20,166 nt of DNA from Verrucomicrobiota bacterium (GTDB lineage: Bacteria > Verrucomicrobiota > Verrucomicrobiia > Chthoniobacterales > UBA10450), in assembly GCA_003219095.1 (NCBI GenBank), contig QHPM01000277.1, positions 1-20,166 of the forward strand. Reading direction: 5' to 3'. Each line of letters starts with the position of its first letter. Position 1 is the first letter of the stretch. This document shows, in pieces, positions 12,949 through 20,166 of this stretch. The notes below the pieces were generated by a model. That model had not been told where the DNA came from. It did not search any database and saw nothing but the letters and a program-made list of their open reading frames with translations. Made by a program: the position numbers and the translations under genes.

Positions 12949-14262
12949 TTGACATATCTTGTCGCTCGTAAAGTTGTGAAAATCTGTATCGTTGGCTTAG
13001 GTTACGTGGGGTTGCCACTCGCCATTCAGTTTGCGCGCTCCGGCGCAGAAGTAATCGGATTGGATGTCGACCGGGCCAAGGCTGATCAGGTCAATCGCGG
13101 TCGCAGTTACATCAAGCACATTGCGGCGAAGACCATCGGCGAGGTTTTAAAGGCAAAACGACTAAGCGCATCAACGGATTTCAGTGAAATCAAAAAGGCC
13201 GATGCCGTGATCATTTGCGTCCCGACGCCGCTGAGCAAGAATCGCGAGCCCGACATCTCGTTTATTATTGATACGGGACGCAAGATCGCACCGCATTTGC
13301 AGAAAGGTGCGTTGGTGGTGTTGGAATCGACTACTTATCCGGGAACGACTGATGAGGATTTGCGGCGCACAATTGAGGAAAGTTCAAAACGGAAGGCGGG
13401 CGTCGATTTTCACCTGGCTTTTTCACCAGAGCGGGAAGATCCCGGAAACCCTCACAGTGTCGTAGCGACCATTCCCAAGATCGTTGGCGGCTTTACCCCA
13501 TCCTGCCTGAAAAAGGCTATGGCGGTGTACTCGATCGCAATCAAGCGCCTCGTGCCGGTCTCATCCTGTCGAGTAGCCGAAGCAGCCAAGCTTCTGGAGA
13601 ATATTTTTCGCAGCGTCAACATCGCGCTGGTCAACGAGCTAAAGATGGTTTACGCCGCGATGGGAATCGATATCTGGGAAGTTATCGAAGCCGCTAAAAC
13701 CAAGCCATTCGGCTTTATGCCATTTTATCCCGGGCCCGGACTGGGCGGGCATTGTATTCCGATTGATCCTTTCTATTTAACCTGGAAAGCGCGTGAGTAT
13801 GGACACAATACGCGATTCATCGAGCTGGCGGGCGAGATTAATACCTGGATGCCTGAGTATGTTGTTCGGCGCGTTGCCGACGCCTTAAATACTCGTAGCA
13901 AGGCGGTCAGGGGCAGTCGCATTTTAATTCTGGGGATTGCCTACAAGCCGAATGTGGATGACGAGCGCGAGTCACCCAGTTACTTGCTAATGAGCTTGCT
14001 GGCGGATCGCGGTGCCGAAGTGGAATACCACGATCCATATGTGCCGGTGATAAAACCTACCCGTGAACATCCGCGCTGGGCGGGAAAGAAGTCGATTAAG
14101 TGGAATCGGGCCAGTGTCCGGAGTTTCGACCTGGTCTTAATCGCGACGAATCATAGTTCGGTGAACTATCGTGAGCTGGCGGACTGGGCTGATTGCGTCG
14201 TCGATACTCGCAATGCCATGGCTGCGCTCCCGCAGTCGAAAGCCAGGGTCTGGAAAGCGTGA
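12949..14262 (+). CDS. UDP-N-acetylhexosamine 6-dehydrogenase (WbpA/WecC-type nucleotide sugar dehydrogenase)
   Basis: A protein of up to 437 residues. The N-terminal Rossmann motif is IVGLGYVGLP, followed by PTPLSKNREPD, ESTTYPGTTDE, FSPEREDPGN, KLLENIFRSVNIALVNE and the catalytic loop GPGLGGHCIPIDPFYL with Cys269. The C-terminal domain has LGIAYKPNVDDERESP and YHDPYVP. This set matches the group that oxidises UDP-GlcNAc or a related UDP-HexNAc to the uronic acid with two NAD+, a step in O-antigen and capsule synthesis. The start is uncertain: TTG at 12949, or GTG at 12976, which gives 428 residues beginning MKICIVGLGYVG, more usual for the family. Neither has a clear ribosome site. It supplies a uronic-acid sugar nucleotide for the polysaccharide inferred here. 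Confidence 0.94.
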   Translation: MTYLVARKVVKICIVGLGYVGLPLAIQFARSGAEVIGLDVDRAKADQVNRGRSYIKHIAAKTIGEVLKAKRLSASTDFSEIKKADAVIICVPTPLSKNREPDISFIIDTGRKIAPHLQKGALVVLESTTYPGTTDEDLRRTIEESSKRKAGVDFHLAFSPEREDPGNPHSVVATIPKIVGGFTPSCLKKAMAVYSIAIKRLVPVSSCRVAEAAKLLENIFRSVNIALVNELKMVYAAMGIDIWEVIEAAKTKPFGFMPFYPGPGLGGHCIPIDPFYLTWKAREYGHNTRFIELAGEINTWMPEYVVRRVADALNTRSKAVRGSRILILGIAYKPNVDDERESPSYLLMSLLADRGAEVEYHDPYVPVIKPTREHPRWAGKKSIKWNRASVRSFDLVLIATNHSSVNYRELADWADCVVDTRNAMAALPQSKARVWKA

Positions 14263-14341
14263 GATCAAGGCTCGCAGAACTCTATCCTAATTGCTACCAA
14301 TTGGACCGGCGACGCCTAGTCTTTTATTGCAGAGGAGAATT

Positions 14342-15310
14342 TTGAGTTTACCAAATATCGTTAATCACGTCGCGAGCAGCGGAATCGGGCCTGCAAATAC
14401 AGGTGCAGCGACGAGCCGACGCTTTGCCGGCTGGTGTATCTATCTTGTTATCCTGTGCGGCGCGTTCGCTCTGCCATTGCGCGAGTTCGTGACTTATGCG
14501 CGCCACAGTGACGTGCATTCCTACGTTCTGCTCATTCCGTTCGTCACCGCTTATCTCATATATATTCGATGGAAACAGCTTTCGCGCGAACTGAGCAGCT
14601 CCTGGGGATACGCTTTGCTGTTGGCGACGGCCGGAACTGGCGCGCTCCTGGCCAGCCTGCACTTTGCCGAACTCGGCCAGAACGATTACATGACACTTCT
14701 AGCACTTTCATTTTTCTGTTTTGTAATCGCTGGGACATTTTTATTTCTTGGGAGCAAATGGGCGCGCTCTGCCATGTTCCCGCTCTTTTTCTTCGCTTTC
14801 ATGATCCCATTGCCGGAGGCCGCGGTTGATTTTCTGGAAAACGCATCGAAGGAAGCTTCGGCCGAGGTTGCTAACTGGTTGTTTCTTATCAGCGGCACTC
14901 CGGCGCTGCGAACAGGAACGGTCTTTCAGCTTCCTGGAATTTCTATCATGGTGGCCAAAGAATGCAGTGGGATCAGGTCGAGCCTGGTCTTAGTGATCAC
15001 CAGCCTCCTGGCAGCGAACATGTTTTTGCGCACAACGTGGCGGCGAGCGCTATTAGTGGGCGCGGTGATCCCGTTAGGTCTTCTGCGTAACGGCTTGCGA
15101 ATTTTGGTGATATCACTGCTATGCGTGCACATCGGCCCGGAAATGATCAACAGCCCAATTCACCGGCGGGGCGGGCCTATTTTCTTTGTTGCTTCCCTAA
15201 TCCCTTTGTTCGTCATGCTTTGGTGGTTGCGCCAGCGGGAGGTAGCCGCGCAACAACAGCGCGCGCCGGAGAATCCGAAATCGATTCCTGCTGATGTCCC
15301 GATCGCCTAA
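14342..15310 (+). CDS. xrtC: Exosortase (probably exosortase C, VPDSG-CTERM specific)
   Basis: An integral membrane cysteine transpeptidase/protease of the exosortase/archaeosortase family, 322 residues from a TTG start that follows AGAGGAG by 4-5 bases. A longer frame from TTG 14291 (339 residues) lacks such a site. About eight membrane segments are visible (31-49, 60-76, 88-107, 117-137, 144-157, 211-229, 235-262, 278-297). The triad is present: Cys208 in VAKECSGIRSS, Arg253 in LLRNGLRI (Arg249 just before it) and His274 in NSPIHRRGG. Exosortases cut C-terminal tripartite sorting tails at the outer face of the inner membrane. Two VPDSG-tailed proteins lie 2.7 kb downstream, so type C is inferred from context. 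The stop overlaps the next gene by 17 bases, suggesting translational coupling. Confidence 0.93.
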   Translation: MSLPNIVNHVASSGIGPANTGAATSRRFAGWCIYLVILCGAFALPLREFVTYARHSDVHSYVLLIPFVTAYLIYIRWKQLSRELSSSWGYALLLATAGTGALLASLHFAELGQNDYMTLLALSFFCFVIAGTFLFLGSKWARSAMFPLFFFAFMIPLPEAAVDFLENASKEASAEVANWLFLISGTPALRTGTVFQLPGISIMVAKECSGIRSSLVLVITSLLAANMFLRTTWRRALLVGAVIPLGLLRNGLRILVISLLCVHIGPEMINSPIHRRGGPIFFVASLIPLFVMLWWLRQREVAAQQQRAPENPKSIPADVPIA

Positions 15311-17639
15311 TCTGAAACTCTGGCCGCGATCGATCTTTGGCATTGCGATTTTCACGAGCGCATTCCTCCTCTTTCAGGTCCAACTGCTTCTGGGCAAATT
15401 TCTGTTACCATGGTTTGGGGGCACTTCCGCGATATGGGCCACATGTCTCTTGTTTTTTCAAGTTCTCTTGCTCGGGGGATATATATATGCACACCAGATC
15501 GCGAGCGCATTTCGCCCCTCGTCGCAGGGCAAAGCACATCTCGCATTTCTGGGGATCACCGCGCTCTGGCTCGTCGTCGCATGGCATTTTTGGAGTTCAC
15601 CAGTTCTTCCCGGCTCTTCCTGGAAACCGGCCCCCGGGGCGGCGCCCATCTTGGGAATCGTGGAATTGTTATTTATCAGTGTAGGCCTGCCATTTCTCCT
15701 TCTTTCCAGCACCGGCCCCTTGTTACAGAGCTGGTACGCCCACCTTGATCTTAGCAAGCAAAACAAGCCGCCCTATTTTCTGTATGCCTTGTCGAACGCA
15801 GGTTCTGTTCTGGGGTTATTGAGCTATCCGTTTTTCCTGGAGCCGACTTTTCGTTTGAAAATTCAGAGCTGGATCTGGGGCGGTGGCTTCGCGGTTTTCG
15901 CAGTGAGCTGCGCCGTTTGCGCATGGCAGGTGCATCGCTCGCGCGCTGAGAAAGCGCATCCGATCGAGGAGAGTTTATCACCGGTGGACTTGACCTCCGA
16001 AGCGCCTCGACGACGCTGGTTATGGTTCTTTCTGCCCATGTCCGCTTCAGTCGTGCTTTTGGCGACTACTAATCTTTTGACGCAGGATGTAGCGCCGATT
16101 CCATTGCTCTGGGTCCTGCCTCTTTGTGTCTACCTGCTCAGCTTTGTTCTTACATTTCATGGACCGTGGTACACGCGCGCTATTTTTCATCCCCTCTTTG
16201 CCATCACCGTCGCGCTTGCGGTGATTTCGTTATTCCGCGGGACGGAGATGAGGATCACTTCGCAGGTTGTTATATATCTTTCGGTTCTTTTCGCCGCTTG
16301 CATGGTCTGTCACGGAGAACTGGCGCGGATCAAACCACCGGCCCGACATCTTACCTCATTCTACCTCCTGCTCTCGGCCGGCGGGGCCGCCGGGGGCATT
16401 TTTGTCGCGATCATTGCTCCCACAATCTTTCCGACCTTTTGGGAATACCAGCTGGGGTTATGGGCGACTGCTGCGCTCCTCGTGATCGTCCTTTTCCTGG
16501 ATCGGAGTTCATGGCTGCATAATTCGAAGCCGGACCTCTTGATTCCGGTCGGCTTCCTTACCCTGGGACTGATGTTGCCGAAATATCTGGCGCACGCGCG
16601 ACTGATTGCTATACCGCAAAACTTGCTCTTGCCTTACAACATCGGCTTGGGGGTGATGGTATGCGTCTGCGTGTGGCTCGCATTTACGGGCGGGCCAAAT
16701 TGGGCGCGCCGCAGGAAATTTCACTGGTCCGAAATAACGCTAGGGACGGGTTTTGCACTCTTGACCGCAGCGCTGTGCTTGCAGCCAGGTGAGCAGGACC
16801 CACATAGTCATCGTCTGCATCGTGAACGCAACTTTTACGGTGCCGTGGCCGTCTACGAAGTTTGGGATGAAGCGATGCTCAATTCGTTTTATGAGTTTTT
16901 GCATGGACGGATCACGCACGGCAATCAGGCAAAAAAGAACCGCAAAATGCCCACCTCCTATTACGGCGAAGGCAGCGGGGCGCGGCTTGCCTTATTGACA
17001 AATCCGCAACGCAACCTCGGTCCCATGCGGGTTGGGGCGATTGGATTGGGAATCGGAACCCTCGCGGCTTATTCTCGTCTGGGTGACGTTTTCCGATTCT
17101 ATGAGATCAATCCCGCCGTTATCCGTATCGCCAAGGGAGAGGGTGGATATTTTACGTATTTAAGCGACGCGGCAGCCCGCATCGAAGTTGTCCTGGGGGA
17201 CGCACGTCTTTCGCTGGAGGAGGAAGCCGCCCGCCATGACTTTCAAAACTTCGATGTCCTCTTCGTAGATGCATTTAATGGCGATTCCATTCCTGTTCAT
17301 CTTCTTACACGCGAGGCCATGTCGCTGTACCTTTCGCACCTCCGAGGGCCCGATTCCGTTATCGTAGTGAACGCTACCAACGTCTTCGTAAATCTCGCTC
17401 CAGTGATCGTAGCATTAGCCGAAAGTTATGGTCTAAAGGCAACCTTGATTCGTTCCACAGTACAGACCGGGTTATTCCAACCGAGTGTTTTCATCTTGCT
17501 TACCCGCGGGAATTCTCTGGAAGCGCCGGAAATACGGAAAGCTGGGTACCCGATGCGGCCAGACCTGCATCAGATTAAGGGCGAACTACCACTGTGGACC
17601 GACGATTATAGTAATGTCGCCAGTTTGCTCGTCCGATAG
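15294..17639 (+). CDS. Fused multi-pass membrane protein / spermidine-synthase-like protein
   Basis: A 781-residue protein. Residues 14-500 hold roughly 13-15 hydrophobic segments. Residues 505-781 form a cytoplasmic spermidine-synthase-like Rossmann domain with a SAM-type glycine motif IGLGIGTLA (583-591), an acidic residue after strand 2 (YEINP) and VDAFNGDSIPVHLLT with Asp659. Proteins of this kind are often labelled fused MFS/spermidine synthase, but their substrate is not established and polyamine synthesis should not be assumed. The usual polyamine-binding Asp-rich loop is not evident. The ATG at 15294 overlaps the exosortase stop by 17 bases, so the two are likely co-translated and may act in one process at the membrane. 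There is no sorting tail. Confidence 0.9.
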   Translation: MSRSPNLKLWPRSIFGIAIFTSAFLLFQVQLLLGKFLLPWFGGTSAIWATCLLFFQVLLLGGYIYAHQIASAFRPSSQGKAHLAFLGITALWLVVAWHFWSSPVLPGSSWKPAPGAAPILGIVELLFISVGLPFLLLSSTGPLLQSWYAHLDLSKQNKPPYFLYALSNAGSVLGLLSYPFFLEPTFRLKIQSWIWGGGFAVFAVSCAVCAWQVHRSRAEKAHPIEESLSPVDLTSEAPRRRWLWFFLPMSASVVLLATTNLLTQDVAPIPLLWVLPLCVYLLSFVLTFHGPWYTRAIFHPLFAITVALAVISLFRGTEMRITSQVVIYLSVLFAACMVCHGELARIKPPARHLTSFYLLLSAGGAAGGIFVAIIAPTIFPTFWEYQLGLWATAALLVIVLFLDRSSWLHNSKPDLLIPVGFLTLGLMLPKYLAHARLIAIPQNLLLPYNIGLGVMVCVCVWLAFTGGPNWARRRKFHWSEITLGTGFALLTAALCLQPGEQDPHSHRLHRERNFYGAVAVYEVWDEAMLNSFYEFLHGRITHGNQAKKNRKMPTSYYGEGSGARLALLTNPQRNLGPMRVGAIGLGIGTLAAYSRLGDVFRFYEINPAVIRIAKGEGGYFTYLSDAAARIEVVLGDARLSLEEEAARHDFQNFDVLFVDAFNGDSIPVHLLTREAMSLYLSHLRGPDSVIVVNATNVFVNLAPVIVALAESYGLKATLIRSTVQTGLFQPSVFILLTRGNSLEAPEIRKAGYPMRPDLHQIKGELPLWTDDYSNVASLLVR

Positions 17640-18034
17640 CGAAGACGCGCGCTCTCTGACCCGCACCCGAATCCTCTGCCTCAGCAACAGATTCGCGCTC
17701 AGCGCCAGGTGGGGTGGATAGGCGTGCAAGTGATTCGTTTCGAGCGATCGATTTCCAGACGTTCAGTTGAAAAGCAGGACGGGAGTGAAGTAGGAACAGC
17801 CACCGGCCGCTTATCCAAATTGTGCAGGAGCGGCGACGGGGGAACCGCCTTTTCCCCCACTTCTCACCGAGCTTTTTCGTCTGCAGCCAGCGCGCCATGA
17901 GTCGTGTTGCTTTCGCCCAGAAAGCGCCCGCAGTGCGGGCCGGCTACGCTAATGGCTGCACGACATCGCTTGTACAGCAAAGTGGCCGTTCATCGAACGG
18001 CCACTTCACTTTGATTTTGTTCTAGGCTAAAACC
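17640..18034. other. 395-base convergent intergenic region
   Basis: This lies between the plus-strand membrane protein and the minus-strand VPDSG gene. The only structure I can support is the perfect hairpin at 17980-18006, which can end transcription from either side. Open frames here are short and look like noise. Confidence 0.5.
17980..18006 (-). terminator. Perfect 12-bp hairpin, probable bidirectional terminator (copy 1)
   Basis: Left arm AAGTGGCCGTTC (17980-17991), loop ATC, right arm 17995-18006. It lies 29 bases past the stop of the first VPDSG gene. The plus-strand side is followed by a T-rich stretch (CACTTTGATTTTGTT), while the minus side has only a short TTT inside and after the stem. 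A 23-base core is identical to the hairpin at 18835-18857. Confidence 0.7.
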
Positions 18035-18541
18035 TTATCGCTTCAGGTAGCGACGCACCAAGCCGAGGCCGGCGACAGCGCTTCCAAGCAACATCGCAGT
18101 CGTGCCGCTATCCGGAACGGGAGGAGGGGGGCCGCCTGGGCAGAATGCCCTGATTGAAGAGATACCGCCCGTGGCGAATGTATCGCCCGCATTCGGGAAG
18201 CCCGGCACGGTCACTGTCGTTTCGTTGTTAACAACCTGGAAGAACTCGAGGCTGCCACCTTTACTAGACCCGCCACTGCCTTTGCCGTAGTGGACGACAA
18301 GAAAGGCGCCCGTGTCGACGGTGATGGTAGTGTCGCCACTTAGGTTCTCGAAATTACCACAGATGCCGAGGCCCGTGGTGTCGACGCCAAAGTTGCCTAA
18401 GGCTATCAGATTGGCCTCTGGGCTGTTCGGCTTGTTGGCGAAAAAGCTAACCGATCCGAGGAAATCGAGATCAGCTTTAGCTGAGACTGTCAGCGCGCCC
18501 GTCACAGCTGCCAACGTTAGGAGGTATTTTATTGATTTCAT
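18035..18541 (-). CDS. VPDSG-CTERM sorting-domain protein (paralogue 1)
   Basis: A 168-residue secreted protein. The signal peptide is about 1-23 (KYLLTLAAVTGALTVSAKA, then DLDF). The tail has the three exosortase-recognition parts: VPDSG (142-146), the hydrophobic TTAMLLGSAVAGLGLV, and the basic end RRYLKR. The body is probably a small beta-sandwich with FLVVHYGKGSGGSSKGGS (80-97), two cysteines (61, 134) that could form a disulphide, and a Pro-rich hinge (PGGPPPP) before the tail. It would be exported, cut by the exosortase near VPDSG and then anchored or released. It is about 60% identical by eye to the neighbour at 18887-19396. A sigma-54-like element lies 35 bases upstream. The function of the mature domain is unknown. 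Confidence 0.92.
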   Translation of the reverse strand: MKSIKYLLTLAAVTGALTVSAKADLDFLGSVSFFANKPNSPEANLIALGNFGVDTTGLGICGNFENLSGDTTITVDTGAFLVVHYGKGSGGSSKGGSLEFFQVVNNETTVTVPGFPNAGDTFATGGISSIRAFCPGGPPPPVPDSGTTAMLLGSAVAGLGLVRRYLKR

Positions 18542-18575
18542 AATTTAAGGGTTGATTTAGTGCTCTTGCCGAGAA

Positions 18576-18591
18576 AGCAAAGTTCGGGCCA
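18576..18591 (-). promoter_or_regulatory. Sigma-54-like -24/-12 promoter element upstream of VPDSG gene 1
   Basis: Read on the minus strand: TGGCCCGAACTTTGCT. Against the sigma-54 consensus TGGCACG-N4-TTGC(A/T) it differs at one fixed position only, and it keeps the invariant GG and GC at the right 10-base separation. The element ends 35 bases before the ATG at 18541, which leaves room for a short leader. This is pattern matching by eye; no upstream activator site was identified. Confidence 0.5.
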
Positions 18592-18834
18592 CTGACCGAC
18601 AAAATTTTCACGCGATCCGCGATTTTGCCCATAAGTGTTTGAAGGAAGGCAGCTTGAAATTGGTGAAATTTTCGCTGCATGCTTGCACGCTTTTTCTCGC
18701 GGAAGGAGGGGATTGTAAGAAAGCCCGACGCTGCCTCCGTTTTCCGAAGAACTCGAGAAGCCAAGTGTCATTCGCGATCAAGAGCTTATGAACGGAGCAG
18801 AAAGGTGTCGGAATTCTGCCCACAGTACGCAAAA

Positions 18835-18857
18835 GTGGCCGTTCATCGAACGGCCAC
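18835..18857 (-). terminator. Hairpin after VPDSG gene 2 (copy 2 of the repeated stem-loop)
   Basis: Left arm GTGGCCGTTC (18835-18844), loop ATC, right arm 18848-18857: a perfect 10-bp stem, identical over 23 bases to the core of the hairpin at 17980-18006. On the minus strand it is followed by a T-run (TTTTGCG), as expected for an intrinsic terminator, and it lies 29 bases past the stop of gene 2. Confidence 0.7.
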
Positions 18858-18886
18858 CTCACGTCGGACTGTTAAACGGTCGAAGC

Positions 18887-19396
18887 CTATCGCTTTAGAT
18901 AGCGTCGCACCAAGCCCAAACCTGTGACTGCGCTGCCGAGCAACATCACGGTCGCTCCGCTATCCGGCACATTACGGCTTGGAGGGCAAAATTCTCTAAT
19001 TGAGGAGATGCCGCCATGACCAAATGCATCGTTACCGCCCACATTGCCATTTCCCGGTACCGTCACGTTCGTTTCACCATTGATAACTTGGTAGAATTCG
19101 AGGCTGCCGCCTTTAGAACTTCCACCTTTACCTTTGCCGTAGTGAACTACGAGAAAAGAGCCGGCGTCAACATCGATGTTTTGGTCGCCCCCGTTGAGTT
19201 CCTCAAAATTATCGCAGAGGGTGAAGCCTGTAGTGTCAACAAAGTTTCCCAATTCTATCAGGTTTTGATCGGGACTGTTGTTACCACCGTCCTGGAATGA
19301 TTCCGCCCCGAGGAATAGGAGGTCGGCTTTTGCGCTGAGAGTAAGCGCGCCTGTTACAGCGGCTACCGTTAAGAGGTATTTTAGTGATTTCATCAT
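18887..19396 (-). CDS. VPDSG-CTERM sorting-domain protein (paralogue 2)
   Basis: A 169-residue secreted protein built like its downstream neighbour: signal peptide about 1-24 (ending SAKA, then DLLF), FLVVHYGKGKGGSSKGGS (81-98), cysteines at 61 and 137, and the exosortase tail VPDSG (143-147), ATVMLLGSAVTGLGLV, RRYLKR. It lacks the Pro-rich hinge of paralogue 1 and has an Asn/Gly-rich loop (114-124) instead. Tandem same-strand paralogues with the same 3' hairpin indicate duplication of gene plus terminator. Two ATGs in a row make the start 19396 or 19393; the second aligns with the single Met of paralogue 1. The role of the mature domain is unknown; a matrix or surface protein is the natural guess. 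Confidence 0.92.
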   Translation of the reverse strand: MMKSLKYLLTVAAVTGALTLSAKADLLFLGAESFQDGGNNSPDQNLIELGNFVDTTGFTLCDNFEELNGGDQNIDVDAGSFLVVHYGKGKGGSSKGGSLEFYQVINGETNVTVPGNGNVGGNDAFGHGGISSIREFCPPSRNVPDSGATVMLLGSAVTGLGLVRRYLKR

Positions 19397-20166
19397 ATGT
19401 ATTATAAATACTGCGGTATTTAATAAAGCACGTCATAGGCCAAAGGCACGGCCGCGTCCGCGCCGCAAAACTGCGATAAAACGATAAGTGGCTCCAGGTC
19501 AACTAAATATTTCTACTGTTTTTTCTATAAACAGTTTTTCGACGGTTTTCTCACCAATGCTTTAAAAGTAAAGGAGTTCGACGTTCCAACTTTGCCGCAT
19601 GGGCACCGGCAGGCTATGATGTCTCGCTATCAAGGACTTATGACATGTGGCTAGAAGCGTCGGATTGTCTTATGGTAATTATGGTCATTTCTCTAGCAAG
19701 AGGAGTTGATGGCAAACAATCGCCCTGGAATGGCACTGCCTTACGCGCCGACCAGGCTCGATCTTGGTTTATCCCCGGGTCGAACGATCCCGAGGAAGCG
19801 CTGACGATTCGTCGGAGATACGTAACCTTATGAGATAGCGAAAGTAATTGTTATCATCGGGCCAGAGAGTAAAAAAATGCTGGCGAGAATCCCTACTTCA
19901 AATTGGGGGTCGTCATTATCGGCTTTCCTCCCTTACGCGAAGGGGAGATGATACCGCATTTCTCGCCTAGGAGTTCTACACCAGTGCGCTACGCAAAACG
20001 GTAAGAAAAATCTGAGCTTCACGCCCAAAGCATTTCGTGCTATTAATCGTCATTGCCGGCTCGGTAACGTTGGTGAATTGCAAAACCGTGTAAACGGGTG
20101 GAGAACATGGCCGACCGCAGAGAGATAACAGGCAACGATTCGAACTCACTTCACAAGCTGCGCCTT
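19397..20166. other. 770-base right-end region without a supported gene
   Basis: Apart from the weak -24/-12 element, this holds a small AT-rich stem (19515-19521 with 19529-19535, then TTTT). An open frame at 19645-19833 has no family pattern and no ribosome site. No tRNA or rRNA pattern is seen. Confidence 0.45.
19427..19442 (-). promoter_or_regulatory. Weak sigma-54-like element upstream of VPDSG gene 2
   Basis: Minus strand TGGCCTATGACGTGCT keeps TGGC at -24 and GC at -12 with correct spacing, but it mismatches the consensus at several other positions. It ends 31-34 bases before the start codon (depending on which Met is used), almost the same distance as the stronger element of gene 1. 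That equal position is the main reason to list it. Confidence 0.3.

Larger units (their letters stand above)
18542..18886. other. 345-base spacer between the two VPDSG genes
   Basis: This carries the sigma-54-like element of gene 1 (18576-18591) and the hairpin after gene 2 (18835-18857). No open frame in it is convincing. Confidence 0.5.

Noticed and set aside
19515..19539. AT-rich stem-loop followed by TTTT, possible terminator
   Set aside because: The 7-bp stem is weak and there is no plus-strand gene upstream of it for it to terminate.
19645..19833. 62-codon plus-strand open frame at the right end
   Set aside because: No recognisable domain, no ribosome site, and a composition like the surrounding non-coding DNA.

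Overview
The window is a cell-surface and exopolysaccharide locus from a bacterium that is most likely a member of Verrucomicrobiota. The main evidence is two small secreted proteins ending in a VPDSG-type sorting tail (VPDSG, a hydrophobic stretch, then RRYLKR), together with an exosortase of the type that processes such tails. This pairing is best known from Verrucomicrobiota. The lineage is an inference from gene content; no rRNA or marker gene is present.

Layout. (1) 104-6166, minus strand: a 2020-residue secreted multidomain protein with PKD-like, concanavalin-like, malectin, PA14-like, IPT/TIG, soluble glucose dehydrogenase-like and kelch domains. (2) 6167-6731: a divergent intergenic region with a hairpin and a short direct repeat. 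(3) 6732-14262, plus strand: a biosynthetic block holding an FkbH-like HAD protein, an acyl carrier protein (ACP), a broken second ACP, a family 2 glycosyltransferase, a KASIII-like thiolase-fold protein, an intact ACP closely related to the broken one, a left-handed beta-helix acyltransferase and a UDP-N-acetylhexosamine 6-dehydrogenase. (4) 14342-17639, plus strand: an exosortase overlapping a membrane protein fused to a spermidine-synthase-like domain. (5) 18035-19396, minus strand: two tandem paralogous VPDSG-tailed proteins, each followed by the same perfect hairpin and each preceded by a sigma-54-like -24/-12 element. (6) 19397-20166: no recognisable gene.

How it may work together (inference). 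The dehydrogenase and glycosyltransferase point to a uronic-acid-containing surface polysaccharide. FkbH, the ACPs, the KASIII-like protein and the acyltransferase look like a small carrier-protein module that builds or transfers a glyceryl- or acyl-type group, plausibly to decorate that polysaccharide. The exosortase would cleave the VPDSG tails and release or anchor those proteins in the same extracellular matrix. The giant protein, with carbohydrate-binding modules, could be another matrix component, although it lacks the sorting tail.

The plus-strand block contains unusually long spacers and a broken ACP, which suggests recent rearrangement. The most novel elements are the carrier-protein module beside an exosortase, the shared sigma-54-like control of its likely substrates, and the KASIII-like protein with an apparently altered active site.
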